Of a DNA stretch of 64,000 bases, positions 51,681-59,941 are shown piece by piece. The DNA lies in assembly GCF_030817355.1 (NCBI RefSeq), contig NZ_JAUSZH010000001.1, forward strand, positions 6,706,501-6,770,500. The letters are read 5' to 3'. The notes under the pieces are model-generated. The model was not told where the DNA came from. It saw only the letters and a list, made by a program, of their open reading frames with translations, and made no database searches. A program made the translations under genes and the position numbers. Within the stretch, counting starts at the first letter, position 1. Every line of letters starts with the position of its first letter. This DNA comes from Streptomyces sp. V1I1 (GTDB lineage Bacteria > Actinomycetota > Actinomycetes > Streptomycetales > Streptomycetaceae).

Positions 51681-52673
51681 CTACAGCCAGCCGCGGCGCT
51701 TGAACAGCCGGAACAGGCCGTACACCGCCCCGGCCATCAGCAGCACCACCGCCGGATACGCCCACACCCACCGCAGCTCCGGCATGTGCTCGAAGTTCAT
51801 GCCGTAGATCCCCGCGACCATGGTGGGGACCGCGACCATGGCCGCCCACGCCGAGATCTTGCGCAGGTCGTCGTTCTGCCGCACGCCCATCTGCGCGAGA
51901 TGGGCGGACAGGACGTCCGACAGCAGCCGGTCCAACCCCTCCACCTGCTCGTTCGCTCGTGTCAGATGGTCGCTGACGTCCCGGAAGAACGGCTGCGCAT
52001 GCTCATGGACGAACGGCACACCCGCGCTCGCAAGACGGGCCATCGGAGCCGACAGCGGCCCGGCGGCGCGGCGGAACTCCAGAACCTGCCGCTTGAAGGT
52101 GTAGATCCGCGCCGCGCTGTGGCGTGCGTCGCCGCCGGCGGGTGCGAAGACATCGGTCTCCAGCTCCTCCAGGTCCACCTGGAGCTCGGCGGCGACATCG
52201 ATGTAGTGGTCGACGACCGCGTCACTGATGGCGTACAGAACCGCAGTGGGGCCGTGCTTGAGGACCTCGGGCTCGGCTTCGAGCCGTCGGCGCACCGCCG
52301 CGAGCGGCGCGCCCTCACCGTGCCGGACCGTCACCACGAACGAGTCGCCGATGAAGACCATCAGCTCGTCAGTGGTGACGGCGTCGCTCTCCGGCTCGTA
52401 CACCACCGGCTTGAGAACCACGAACAGCGAGTCGTCGTACACCTCGAGCTTGGGGCGCTGGTGTGCGTTGAGCGCGTCCTCCACCGCCAGCGGATGCAGC
52501 CCGAACTCCGCCGAGACGTGATCGAACTCCTTCTCGGTCGGCTCGTAGAGACCGATCCAGAGAAAGGCGTCACCGGTCGCCCGAGCCTCGTCCAGGGCAT
52601 CGGAGAAGTCGGCGGGGCCTTTGGTGCGGCACCCCTCGCGGTAGATGGCACAGTCCACGATCACGGCGTGCAT
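51681..52673 (-). CDS. corA: CorA-family Mg2+/Co2+ channel
   Basis: 330-aa divalent cation channel. A large N-terminal cytoplasmic domain is followed by two C-terminal helices. The pore signature YGMNF is in GIYGMNFEHMPEL, after the first helix (AAMVAVPTMVAG), and the second helix is YPAVVLLMAGAVYGLF. The positively charged end KRRGWL is typical. ATG 52673 with AAGGAAG upstream is preferred; another ATG lies four codons upstream. Divergent from the phosphatase gene and convergent with the ferritin-like gene. Confidence 0.93.
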   Translation of the reverse strand: MHAVIVDCAIYREGCRTKGPADFSDALDEARATGDAFLWIGLYEPTEKEFDHVSAEFGLHPLAVEDALNAHQRPKLEVYDDSLFVVLKPVVYEPESDAVTTDELMVFIGDSFVVTVRHGEGAPLAAVRRRLEAEPEVLKHGPTAVLYAISDAVVDHYIDVAAELQVDLEELETDVFAPAGGDARHSAARIYTFKRQVLEFRRAAGPLSAPMARLASAGVPFVHEHAQPFFRDVSDHLTRANEQVEGLDRLLSDVLSAHLAQMGVRQNDDLRKISAWAAMVAVPTMVAGIYGMNFEHMPELRWVWAYPAVVLLMAGAVYGLFRLFKRRGWL

Positions 52674-52732
52674 TCTTCCTTGCATACGGCCCCGGCGCAC
52701 CCTCGTGCGCGGGTCCGCCTAGGCTGACGGTC

Positions 52733-53431
52733 ATGGCCACGCTGATCCTCGTACGCCACGGACGCTCCACCGCCAACACCGCGGGGGTGCTCGCCGGCTG
52801 GACCCCTGGTGTCTTCCTCGACGAGCGCGGCGCCGCGCAGGCGGCCGCGCTGCCCGACCGGCTCGCCGACGTGCCGATCGCCGCCGCCGTCAGCAGCCCC
52901 CTGGAGCGCTGTCTGCAGACCATGCAGCCGTTGCTGGACGCCCGGCCCGGCCTTGAACTGCAGACCGACGAGCGGATCGGCGAGTGCCACTACGGCGACT
53001 GGTCGGGCCGCAAGCTCGCCGAGCTCGCGGACGAGCCGCTCATGGAGGTCGTGCAGCAGCACCCGTCCGCGGCGGCGTTCCCCGGCGGCGAGTCGATGCG
53101 GGCCATGCAGGCGCGCGCCGTCGACGCCGTACGCGAATGGAACGCGCGCATCGACGCGGCGCACGGCGAGGACGCAGCGTATGTGATGTGCTCGCACGGC
53201 GACATCATCAAGTCCCTGGTGGCGGACGCACTCGGCATGCATCTCGATCTCTTCCAGCGGGTTCATGTGGAGCCGTGTTCCGTGACCGCGATCCGCTACA
53301 CCCGCACCCGTCCATTTCTTCTGCGCCTCGGTGACACCGGGGACTTCGGCTCGCTCGCGCCGCGCGGGAACGGTGGCGGGAACGACGGTGGCGGGACCGC
53401 GGTCGTCGGGGGCGGCGCGGGCGCCCCGTGA
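52733..53431 (+). CDS. histidine phosphatase, MSMEG_4193 family
   Basis: 232-aa phosphoglycerate-mutase-fold phosphatase. The phosphohistidine motif LVRHGRSTANTAG has catalytic H9, and the second His is in VMCSHGDIIKSL (near 162). Family members stand beside DUF3090, the SCO1664 family and mshC in many actinobacteria, exactly as here. The substrate is unknown; it is called a probable phosphomutase in family models. The Gly/Asn-rich C-terminus (GNGGGNDGGGT) is a flexible tail. Confidence 0.9.
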   Translation: MATLILVRHGRSTANTAGVLAGWTPGVFLDERGAAQAAALPDRLADVPIAAAVSSPLERCLQTMQPLLDARPGLELQTDERIGECHYGDWSGRKLAELADEPLMEVVQQHPSAAAFPGGESMRAMQARAVDAVREWNARIDAAHGEDAAYVMCSHGDIIKSLVADALGMHLDLFQRVHVEPCSVTAIRYTRTRPFLLRLGDTGDFGSLAPRGNGGGNDGGGTAVVGGGAGAP

Positions 53432-53537
53432 TCGCTCCCCGCAGTAGGGTAGACGGGCCGAAAACCCGTATGCCCGCCCGACAGTCGTCCACTGCAGCCG
53501 ATACCGACCGACCCCACGATCCCGAGGGAGACAGAAC

Positions 53538-54128
53538 GTGTCCCGTCAGGTGTTCCTCTACGACCCGCCGGACCGTTTCGTGGCCGGCACGGTCGGGCTG
53601 CCTGGACGCCGTACGTTCTTCCTGCAGGCTTCGGCCGCAGGGCGCGTCACCAGCGTAGCCCTGGAGAAGACCCAGGTGGCCGCGCTCGCCGAGCGGATCG
53701 ACGAGCTGCTGGACGAGGTCGTACGCCGTACCGGGGGCAACGCGCCGGTGCCGGCCGTCGCGCCCGCCGACGTCGCGGACACCGCACCGCTGGACGCTCC
53801 GGTCGAGGAGGAGTTCCGGGTCGGCACGATGGCGCTGGCGTGGGACGGCGAGGAACAGCGCATGATCGTCGAGGCTCAGGCGCTGGTGGAGCTGGACGCG
53901 GACTCCGAGGAGGACCTCGCGGAGGCCGAGGAACGGCTGCTGCAGGACGAGGAGAACGGCCCGCCGATGCTGCGCGTCCGGCTGTCCGGGGCGCAGGCGA
54001 GGGCCTTTGCCAAACGCGCGCTGGACGTGGTGAACGCCGGCCGGCCGCCGTGCCCGCTGTGCAGCCTGCCGCTCGATCCGGAAGGACACGTATGCCCGCG
54101 CCAGAACGGATACCGCCGCGGAGCCTGA
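53538..54128 (+). CDS. DUF3090-family protein with C-terminal Cys motif
   Basis: 196-aa actinobacterial protein (MSRQVFLYDPPDRFVAGTVG, QASAAGRVTSVALEKTQVAAL). Near the C-terminus CPLCSLPLDPEGHVCPRQNGY provides three cysteines and a histidine for a probable zinc site. Function unknown, but the gene is stably linked to the phosphatase and mshC. The start is GTG 53538. Its last 37 bases overlap the next gene, so expression is coupled. Confidence 0.88.
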   Translation: MSRQVFLYDPPDRFVAGTVGLPGRRTFFLQASAAGRVTSVALEKTQVAALAERIDELLDEVVRRTGGNAPVPAVAPADVADTAPLDAPVEEEFRVGTMALAWDGEEQRMIVEAQALVELDADSEEDLAEAEERLLQDEENGPPMLRVRLSGAQARAFAKRALDVVNAGRPPCPLCSLPLDPEGHVCPRQNGYRRGA

Positions 54129-54910
54129 CGGCGCGGGATCTCCTCGCCAAGGGCGAGCTCACCGTGCGCGGACGGGTCCGCGAGGCGTCCAACGCGGTCC
54201 TGTACTGCTCCGTCTCGTACGAGGGCGAGCAGGCCCACTGCGTGTACAAGCCGATCGCCGGGGAGCGGCCGCTGTGGGACTTCCCGGACGGAACGCTGGC
54301 GCAGCGCGAGGTGGCGGCGTACGAGCTCTCCGAGGCGACCGGATGGGGCCTGGTGCCGCCGACGGTTCTGCGGGACGGCCCGTACGGCGAGGGCATGGTC
54401 CAGCTCTGGATCGAGGCGGACCCGTCGGCACCGCTGCTCGCGCTGGTCGAGGACGAGGAGCCGGGAGAGGGCTGGAAGGCGGTCGGTTTCGCGGAGGTGG
54501 GCGAAGGGCGTACGGCGCTGCTGGTGCACGCGGACGATGTGCGGCTGCGGCGGCTGGCGGTGCTGGACGCGGTGATCAACAACGGTGACCGGAAGGGTGG
54601 GCATCTGCTGCCGACGGTGGACGGCCATCTGTACGCGATCGACCATGGTGTCACGTTCAACGTGGACGACAAGCTGCGGACGCTGCTGTGGGGCTGGGCG
54701 GGGGACCCGCTGCCGCCGGAGGCGACCTCGGCGCTGGCCGCGCTGGCGGCGGCGCTGGGCGAGGGCGAACAGCTGTGCACCCGTCTGGCGGAACTGCTGA
54801 CGGGGGCGGAAGTGGAGGCGGTGCGGTCCAGAGTGGGGGCGCTGCTGGGGACGGGGAGGCATCCGGTGCCGTCGGGGGAGTGGCCGGCGATTCCCTGGCC
54901 GCCGGTGTGA
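54092..54910 (+). CDS. SCO1664-family protein (PI3/4-kinase-like fold)
   Basis: 272-aa member of the SCO1664 family. Kinase-like marks are ASNAVLYCSVSYEGEQAHCVYKPI (P-loop-like strand pair with Lys), REVAAYELSEATGWGLVP, the catalytic-type LDAVINNGDRKGGHLL and the metal-type LYAIDHGVTFNV. This order resembles PI3/4-kinase and HipA-like folds. It may phosphorylate a small molecule or protein, but no activity is known to me. ATG 54092 has GGAAGGA six bases upstream and overlaps the DUF3090 gene. mshC follows after 129 bases. Confidence 0.87.
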   Translation: MPAPERIPPRSLTARDLLAKGELTVRGRVREASNAVLYCSVSYEGEQAHCVYKPIAGERPLWDFPDGTLAQREVAAYELSEATGWGLVPPTVLRDGPYGEGMVQLWIEADPSAPLLALVEDEEPGEGWKAVGFAEVGEGRTALLVHADDVRLRRLAVLDAVINNGDRKGGHLLPTVDGHLYAIDHGVTFNVDDKLRTLLWGWAGDPLPPEATSALAALAAALGEGEQLCTRLAELLTGAEVEAVRSRVGALLGTGRHPVPSGEWPAIPWPPV

Positions 54911-55039
54911 GGTGCTGGGGCTGTTCCCCAGTCCCGGACCGCGAACACATCCGCGCGCAACCCGGAAGACCGCCTAACCGGGCAAGCCGTCGCCTGATCC
55001 GGTTCGTATGCGGAACGGACGTCCGGTTACGCTCATGTC

Positions 55040-56269
55040 ATGTATGCCTGGCCCGCTTCTGAGGTCCCCGCCCTGCCTGGCAAGGGCCGCGACCTCCAGA
55101 TCCACGACACCGCGACCGGTGGTCCTGTGACCCTCGACCCCGGTCCCGTCGCCCGTATCTATGTCTGCGGCATTACCCCGTACGACGCGACCCACATGGG
55201 TCACGCGGCGACTTACAACGCGTTCGACCTCGTTCAGCGCGTGTGGCTCGACACCAAGCGGCAGGTTCACTACGTCCAGAACGTGACGGACGTCGACGAC
55301 CCGCTCCTCGAGCGCGCCATCCGCGACGGGCACGACTGGACCGAGCTCGCCGAGCGCGAGACCGCGCTCTTTCGCGAGGACATGACCGCACTGCGGATGC
55401 TTCCCCCGCAGCACTACATCGGCGCCGTCGAGGCCATACCCGGCATCGTGCCGCTCGTCGAGCGGCTCCGGGACGCGGGTGCCGCGTACGAGCTCGAAGG
55501 TGACGTGTACTTCTCCGTGGAGGCCGACCCGCACTTCGGCGAGGTGTCCAACCTGGACGCCGAGGCGATGCGGCTCCTGTCCGCCGAGCGCGGCGGCGAC
55601 CCCGACCGCCCTGGCAAGAAGAACCCCCTCGACCCGATGCTGTGGATGGCCGCCCGTGAGGGCGAGCCCAGTTGGGACGGCGGCACCCTCAGGCGCGGGC
55701 GGCCCGGATGGCACATCGAGTGTGTGGCCATCGCCCTGGACCACCTCGGCATGGGCTTCGACGTACAGGGCGGCGGCTCCGATCTCGCCTTCCCGCACCA
55801 CGAGATGGGCGCTTCGCACGCCCAAGTGCTCACCGGCGAGTACCCCTTCGCCAAGGCGTACGTCCACGCCGGCATGGTCGCGCTCGACGGCCAGAAGATG
55901 TCCAAGTCCAAGGGCAACCTGGTCTTCGTGTCCAAGCTGCGCCGCGACGGGGTCGACCCCGCCGCGATCCGGCTCGCCCTTCTCTCCCATCACTACCGCG
56001 CCGACTGGGAGTGGACCGACCAGGTCCTACAGGACGCCGTCGAGCGTCTCGGCCGCTGGCGCGCGGCCGTGTCCCGGCCGGACGGGCCGCCCGCCGACGC
56101 CCTCGTCGAGGAGATCCGCGCCGCCCTCGCGAACGACCTCGACGCGCCGGCCGCGCTGGCCGCCGTCGACCGCTGGGCCGCGCTCCAGAAGTCCGAGGGC
56201 GGGACGGACGAGGGCGCGCCCGGTCTCGTCTCGCGTGCCGTCGACGCTCTGCTGGGAGTAGCGCTGTAA
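55040..56269 (+). CDS. mshC: MshC, L-cysteine:GlcN-Ins ligase (mycothiol biosynthesis)
   Basis: Joins cysteine to glucosaminyl-inositol using ATP, the third step of mycothiol synthesis; derived from cysteinyl-tRNA synthetase. The N-terminus [16 protein letters not shown] is specific to MshC. Zinc ligand C43 is in [15 protein letters not shown], where THMGH (51-55) is the HIGH-like motif. [15 protein letters not shown] and [16 protein letters not shown] supply the remaining zinc and substrate residues. KMSKS is at 286-290. At 409 aa it lacks the tRNA-binding extension of CysS. ATG 55040 fits. It ends at a strong terminator. Confidence 0.95.
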   Translation: MYAWPASEVPALPGKGRDLQIHDTATGGPVTLDPGPVARIYVCGITPYDATHMGHAATYNAFDLVQRVWLDTKRQVHYVQNVTDVDDPLLERAIRDGHDWTELAERETALFREDMTALRMLPPQHYIGAVEAIPGIVPLVERLRDAGAAYELEGDVYFSVEADPHFGEVSNLDAEAMRLLSAERGGDPDRPGKKNPLDPMLWMAAREGEPSWDGGTLRRGRPGWHIECVAIALDHLGMGFDVQGGGSDLAFPHHEMGASHAQVLTGEYPFAKAYVHAGMVALDGQKMSKSKGNLVFVSKLRRDGVDPAAIRLALLSHHYRADWEWTDQVLQDAVERLGRWRAAVSRPDGPPADALVEEIRAALANDLDAPAALAAVDRWAALQKSEGGTDEGAPGLVSRAVDALLGVAL

Positions 56270-56286
56270 AGCCCGGACGCGCCTGA

Positions 56287-56324
56287 GAGGGCGCCGGGCG
56301 GGTCTGTGCCCACCCGGCGCCCTC
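56287..56324. terminator. hairpin between mshC and convergent Q-rich gene
   Basis: GAGGGCGCCGGG (56287-56298) pairs with CCCGGCGCCCTC (56313-56324). It lies 17 bases after the mshC stop and 17 before the stop of the opposing gene. Confidence 0.85.
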
Positions 56325-56340
56325 GGTGCGGGAGTTGCCC

Positions 56341-56868
56341 CTACTGCTTGTTGACGATGACGGCCTGGATGACGTCGTTCGTCGACTCGTAGATCCCGAT
56401 GACCTGCTGCCCGAAGGCGAAGGCCTCCTGGACCGTGTCATGCGTCACCGCGTTCGGGTTCACCAGACGGCGCCAGCCGTTGTTGATGAACAGGTACAGG
56501 ATCGACGGCTGGCCGGGCAGCGGTGTGACGACGTCCCAGAACTTCGTGGCGATACCGCTGGTGACGGCCTGGTTGTCGACCGCGCTCGGCAGCAACAGCG
56601 GCTGCTGGTGCTGCGACTGCTGCTGGCCGAGTTGCTGGAGCAGCTGCTGGTACGGCTGCTGCTGACCGAGCTGCTGCAGCTCCTGCGCGAGCGGGTACTG
56701 GCCCTGCTGGCCCTGCGGGCTCTGCATCGACGGCGGCGGGGCGGTGCTCGCGCCCTGCTGCCCGTGCTGCTGCTGTCCGAACTGCTGGTGGCCGTACTGC
56801 TGCTGGCCGTACGGCTGCCCGTACTGCTGGCTCATGGAGCTGGGGTTCATCTGCGGGGTGGTGCTCAT
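56341..56868 (-). CDS. Q-rich protein sharing a C-terminal domain with the adjacent subtilase
   Basis: 175-aa protein. Residues 1-95 are low-complexity, dominated by Gln, Gly, Tyr, Pro and Ser (QQYGQPYGQQQYGHQQFGQQ), prion-like in composition. Residues 108-175 form a compact domain with F110-W111-D112, P-x-P, LYLFINNGWRRL (W132-R133), AFAFG and Y160. The last 67 residues of the neighbouring subtilase align with it. No signal peptide. Its ATG is 24 bases after the subtilase stop, with CAGGAC upstream, so they form an operon. It may be a substrate, inhibitor or assembly partner of the protease; this is inference. Confidence 0.75.
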   Translation of the reverse strand: MSTTPQMNPSSMSQQYGQPYGQQQYGHQQFGQQQHGQQGASTAPPPSMQSPQGQQGQYPLAQELQQLGQQQPYQQLLQQLGQQQSQHQQPLLLPSAVDNQAVTSGIATKFWDVVTPLPGQPSILYLFINNGWRRLVNPNAVTHDTVQEAFAFGQQVIGIYESTNDVIQAVIVNKQ

Positions 56869-56892
56869 GTCCTGTTCACCTTCCCTTTCGAT

Positions 56893-58653
56893 TCATCCGG
56901 CGACGACCAGGCCCACGACCTCGTCGTCCGAGTACCAGACGCGAACGTCCGGCCGTCCCCCCGCGAAGGCGGCATGGACCGCCTGGCGGATATCGGGGGC
57001 GGGATGGTTGAGATTGCGCCACTCGCCGGCCACGAACAGCCTCAGGCGCGGCGGAAGTTCACGGGGATACGGCATCAACTCGTCCCAGTACCGCTCCGCC
57101 CGGCCGGAGCCGACCGAAGACGGCACCAGCTGGGTGACGGCCGACTTGATGTCGGGACGGTTGCCGATCCGTTGTGAGGCGGGCCGCCCGGGTGCGTCCT
57201 GCTGCGGCGACCCCGTCCTGCGCAGTACGTCGCGCGCCTGCTCGGGGCTCATCTGCGCGAGCCGCGCGGCCTTGAGGATGCCCTGCAGGCACGCCAGCGC
57301 GCCGACCACCACCGGCGACGCGGACGAGGTGCCCGAGAAGGTGTCCGTGTACCAGGCGATCTCCTCGGCGCCGCCCTGAAGATCGCCCGCCCGGTCCCAG
57401 AAGCCGCCGGCCGTGGTGACCTCGCGGCCCCAGCCCTGGGCGTCTATGCGCGCCCCGTAGTTGGAGAACGCCAGCCGCGACCGGTCGGGACCGTGGTCGC
57501 GGCCGTGCGTCCCGGGCGGGGGAGCGCCCGCTCCGACGAGGATCGCCCCGGATGACTGGTTCGACGGGTTGAAGGGGTTGCGCCACGACTCGGGGAACTC
57601 GTCGGGCCTGCGTTCGTACAGCGCGTCGTCCAGGCTCTCGCCGCCGTTGCCCGCGGCCTCGACGACCAGGACGCCCATGGCCGTCGCCCAGCGGATCGCC
57701 GCACAGTCGTCGGGCCACCACTCCAGCGCGATGTAGCCGCGCTGGTCGTCGCGGCTCTCGAAGTCGAACCGCGGTCCCGGGCGGTGGAGTTCGATCAGCA
57801 GGATGTCGCCGGGGGAGAGCCGTTCGGCGGCGGCGTGGATGGCCGCGGCCGAGCCGATGCCCTGGAACGACGCCGCCGCGGTCACCGCCTCCGGCGCGAT
57901 CCCGGTGATCCCCTTCTCGTCGCGGTCGCCGCCGATGACGCCGAGGACCGCCGTGCCGTGGTTGCGCCACGCGATGTCCTGGACCGGATTGCCGACGACG
58001 ATGCCGGCCAGCTTGTCCGCCAGGTCCTCGTGGCCCAACTGCCAGGCGCCCTCGACGTCGACGACGGTGACGCCCGCTCCCGAGCCGCCCGGTCGCTGCC
58101 AGGCCCAGTACGCGTCCACGCCCTCGGGCGCCGGCGTCAGGTAGCCCTGGCGGCCGGTGAAGTCGGGTGTCGCGGGCGCGCCCTCCTTGAGTCGTTTGGC
58201 CTCCTCGGTCAGGGTGCCATGGGGCGAGGTCCGCGCGGGTACGGCGCCGGGTTTGGCGTACGCCGTCTCGATCTCGGGGAGTGCGGCCAGCCGGGCGGTC
58301 AGCTCCTGTGCCCGGTCGCCCCCGCCCCGTACGCGATAGAAGAGCGAGAGGTCGGGCATCGCGCCCCGGCCGCCGACCGGTTCCGCGGGCTGCGAGGGCA
58401 GGGCGGTCCTGCTCCGCTCCTCATTGCCGAACAGCGGCTCCAGAGCGAGCTGTTCGTCGCTCAGGAACATGTTCAGGGCGGAGATGTCCGTCCCCGAGGC
58501 CGACCGTACGCCGTCCGTGCCGGCGCGCAGCCGGGCCTCAGCCCGTGCGACGACGATCAGCTCCGGCTCGGCTCCTTGATAGGTGAATCCAGCTCCGTCG
58601 GGTCCAGGGCCCGTAGTTCCGGGGCCCTGACCTGGGAGTGCCTGATCGGTCAT
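56893..58653 (-). CDS. cytoplasmic S8-family (subtilisin-like) serine protease
   Basis: 586-aa subtilase. The triad is complete: D199 in VTVVDVEGAW (DVE rather than the usual DTG), H232 in WRNHGTAVLGVIGG and S443 in FSGTSSASPVVVGALA. Oxyanion N336 is in EAAGNGG. Residues about 30-140 look like an N-terminal prodomain (ALEPLFG, LSLFYRV, LPEIETAYAKPG). No secretion signal is seen, so it probably acts inside the cell. Residues 520-586 form an extra domain (YWDELMPYP, LRLFVAGEWRNL, AFAGG, VWYSDDEVVGLVV) shared with the downstream Q-rich protein. Start ATG 58653 is the best conserved-looking beginning. Divergent from the exported propeller gene. Confidence 0.9.
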   Translation of the reverse strand: MTDQALPGQGPGTTGPGPDGAGFTYQGAEPELIVVARAEARLRAGTDGVRSASGTDISALNMFLSDEQLALEPLFGNEERSRTALPSQPAEPVGGRGAMPDLSLFYRVRGGGDRAQELTARLAALPEIETAYAKPGAVPARTSPHGTLTEEAKRLKEGAPATPDFTGRQGYLTPAPEGVDAYWAWQRPGGSGAGVTVVDVEGAWQLGHEDLADKLAGIVVGNPVQDIAWRNHGTAVLGVIGGDRDEKGITGIAPEAVTAAASFQGIGSAAAIHAAAERLSPGDILLIELHRPGPRFDFESRDDQRGYIALEWWPDDCAAIRWATAMGVLVVEAAGNGGESLDDALYERRPDEFPESWRNPFNPSNQSSGAILVGAGAPPPGTHGRDHGPDRSRLAFSNYGARIDAQGWGREVTTAGGFWDRAGDLQGGAEEIAWYTDTFSGTSSASPVVVGALACLQGILKAARLAQMSPEQARDVLRRTGSPQQDAPGRPASQRIGNRPDIKSAVTQLVPSSVGSGRAERYWDELMPYPRELPPRLRLFVAGEWRNLNHPAPDIRQAVHAAFAGGRPDVRVWYSDDEVVGLVVAG

Positions 58654-58913
58654 CGCTACGACCGCTCCCTTCGGGTGCCGTGCTCCGTGGTTTGGCTGTG
58701 CTTGCGTGTCGTGCCGTGGCCGCCACCCTGCTACCGACACCGCCGGACGTCCACCCCGCTTGCGTGAACTACGTTTGAAATCAAGCTGATTGGGCACCCC
58801 GTGCATTTCGTCTTGAAGACGATGTCACGCCGCAATTCGGCCAAACGCTGCGGAGTCGCCTGCCGTGTGTTGAGGTGAGAGCGACTGTTGAACACTTGTC
58901 GGAAGGACGGTCC

Positions 58914-59888
58914 ATGCAACGCTCCTTCGCACGTCGGAGAGTTCTCGGCGCGGTCGCGGCACTCGGCGGCGCGGCGCTCCTTTCCCCTCTGGGCGGAGTC
59001 GCCCGGGCGGCCGGATCCATCAGTGGGCGCCGGCCCACACGTTTCCCGTTGCCGAACGGCTTCCGGCCCGAAGGAATCACCATCGGGCCGAGTCCGTATG
59101 CCTACTTAGGGTCGATAGCGAACGGCGATGTCTACCGCGCGAGCCTGGCCACGGGCCGGGGACACGTCATCAGCCAGGGGCTCGGAGCCGAGCACCCCGT
59201 GATAGGTCTGAAAATCGACCGGCGAGAGCGGCTGCTGTTCCTCAGCGGCGGCGGTAGCCGTGAGATCCGGGTGGCCGACGTCCGCTCGGGGAAGCTCCTG
59301 AAGACCTTCACCGTCGGCTCGGACGGCACGTTCGTCAACGACGTGATCCTCACCCCGGGGGCCGCCTGGTTCACGGATTCGTTCAAACCGCAGATCTACC
59401 GGCTTCCGCTCGGCCGGCACGGCCAGCCGGGCGACGAGGTCACGACCGTCCCGCTGACCGGTGACTGGGAGCAGGGGCCGTCCTTCACGGGCAACGGCAT
59501 CGAGCGCACGCCGGACGGCGGCGCGCTGCTCCTGGTCAACACCGTGGCCGGGGGCGGCGGCCTGATGCGCGTCGACCCGCGCACCGGAGTCGCCCGCAGC
59601 GTCGACATCGGCGGCACCCGGCTTCCCAACGGCGACGGCCTGTTGCTGCTCGGCCGCACCCTCTATGTCGTACAGCAGCAGCAGAACGCCGTCGATGCGC
59701 TGCGGCTCAACGAGTCCGGCACCCGGGGCACGGCGATCGCGCGCATCACCGATCCGGAGCGCTTCAAGATCCCCACGACGGCCGCGGCCTGGGGCGACCG
59801 GATCTACTTGCCCAACGCCCGTTTCGATGTCGAGCCGACACCCGACACGACGTACGACGTGGTCGCGGTGGATCAGGTCCGACGCTGA
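58914..59888 (+). CDS. Tat-exported beta-propeller (SMP-30/gluconolactonase-like) protein
   Basis: 324-aa secreted protein. The twin-arginine signal is MQRSFARRRVLGAVAALGGAALL, with a cleavage-like VARAAGS near residue 37. The mature part has repeated strand motifs (GFRPEGITIGP, AYLGSIANGDVYRASL, VNDVILTPGAAWFTDS, GNGIERTPDGGALLLVN, GRTLYVVQQQQNAVDAL), as in six-bladed SMP-30/YWTD-type propellers. Function is uncertain: lactonase or binding protein. Start ATG 58914 has GGAAGGA upstream. Monocistronic, ending in a perfect terminator. Confidence 0.85.
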   Translation: MQRSFARRRVLGAVAALGGAALLSPLGGVARAAGSISGRRPTRFPLPNGFRPEGITIGPSPYAYLGSIANGDVYRASLATGRGHVISQGLGAEHPVIGLKIDRRERLLFLSGGGSREIRVADVRSGKLLKTFTVGSDGTFVNDVILTPGAAWFTDSFKPQIYRLPLGRHGQPGDEVTTVPLTGDWEQGPSFTGNGIERTPDGGALLLVNTVAGGGGLMRVDPRTGVARSVDIGGTRLPNGDGLLLLGRTLYVVQQQQNAVDALRLNESGTRGTAIARITDPERFKIPTTAAAWGDRIYLPNARFDVEPTPDTTYDVVAVDQVRR

Positions 59889-59892
59889 GTCC

Positions 59893-59927
59893 GAGCGGGG
59901 CGGCGCCCGGTCGGCGCCGCCCCGCTC
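59893..59927. terminator. perfect 15-bp hairpin after propeller gene
   Basis: GAGCGGGGCGGCGCC (59893-59907), 5-base loop, exact complement at 59913-59927, then TTCATTCC. It begins five bases after the propeller stop and separates it from the convergent PAC2 gene. Confidence 0.9.
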
Positions 59928-59941
59928 TTCATTCCCCTACC

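Noticed and set aside
55040..56269. Cysteinyl-tRNA synthetase
   Set aside because: N-terminus [14 protein letters not shown], length of 409 residues and the mshC neighbourhood identify MshC; the tRNA-binding C-terminal part is missing.
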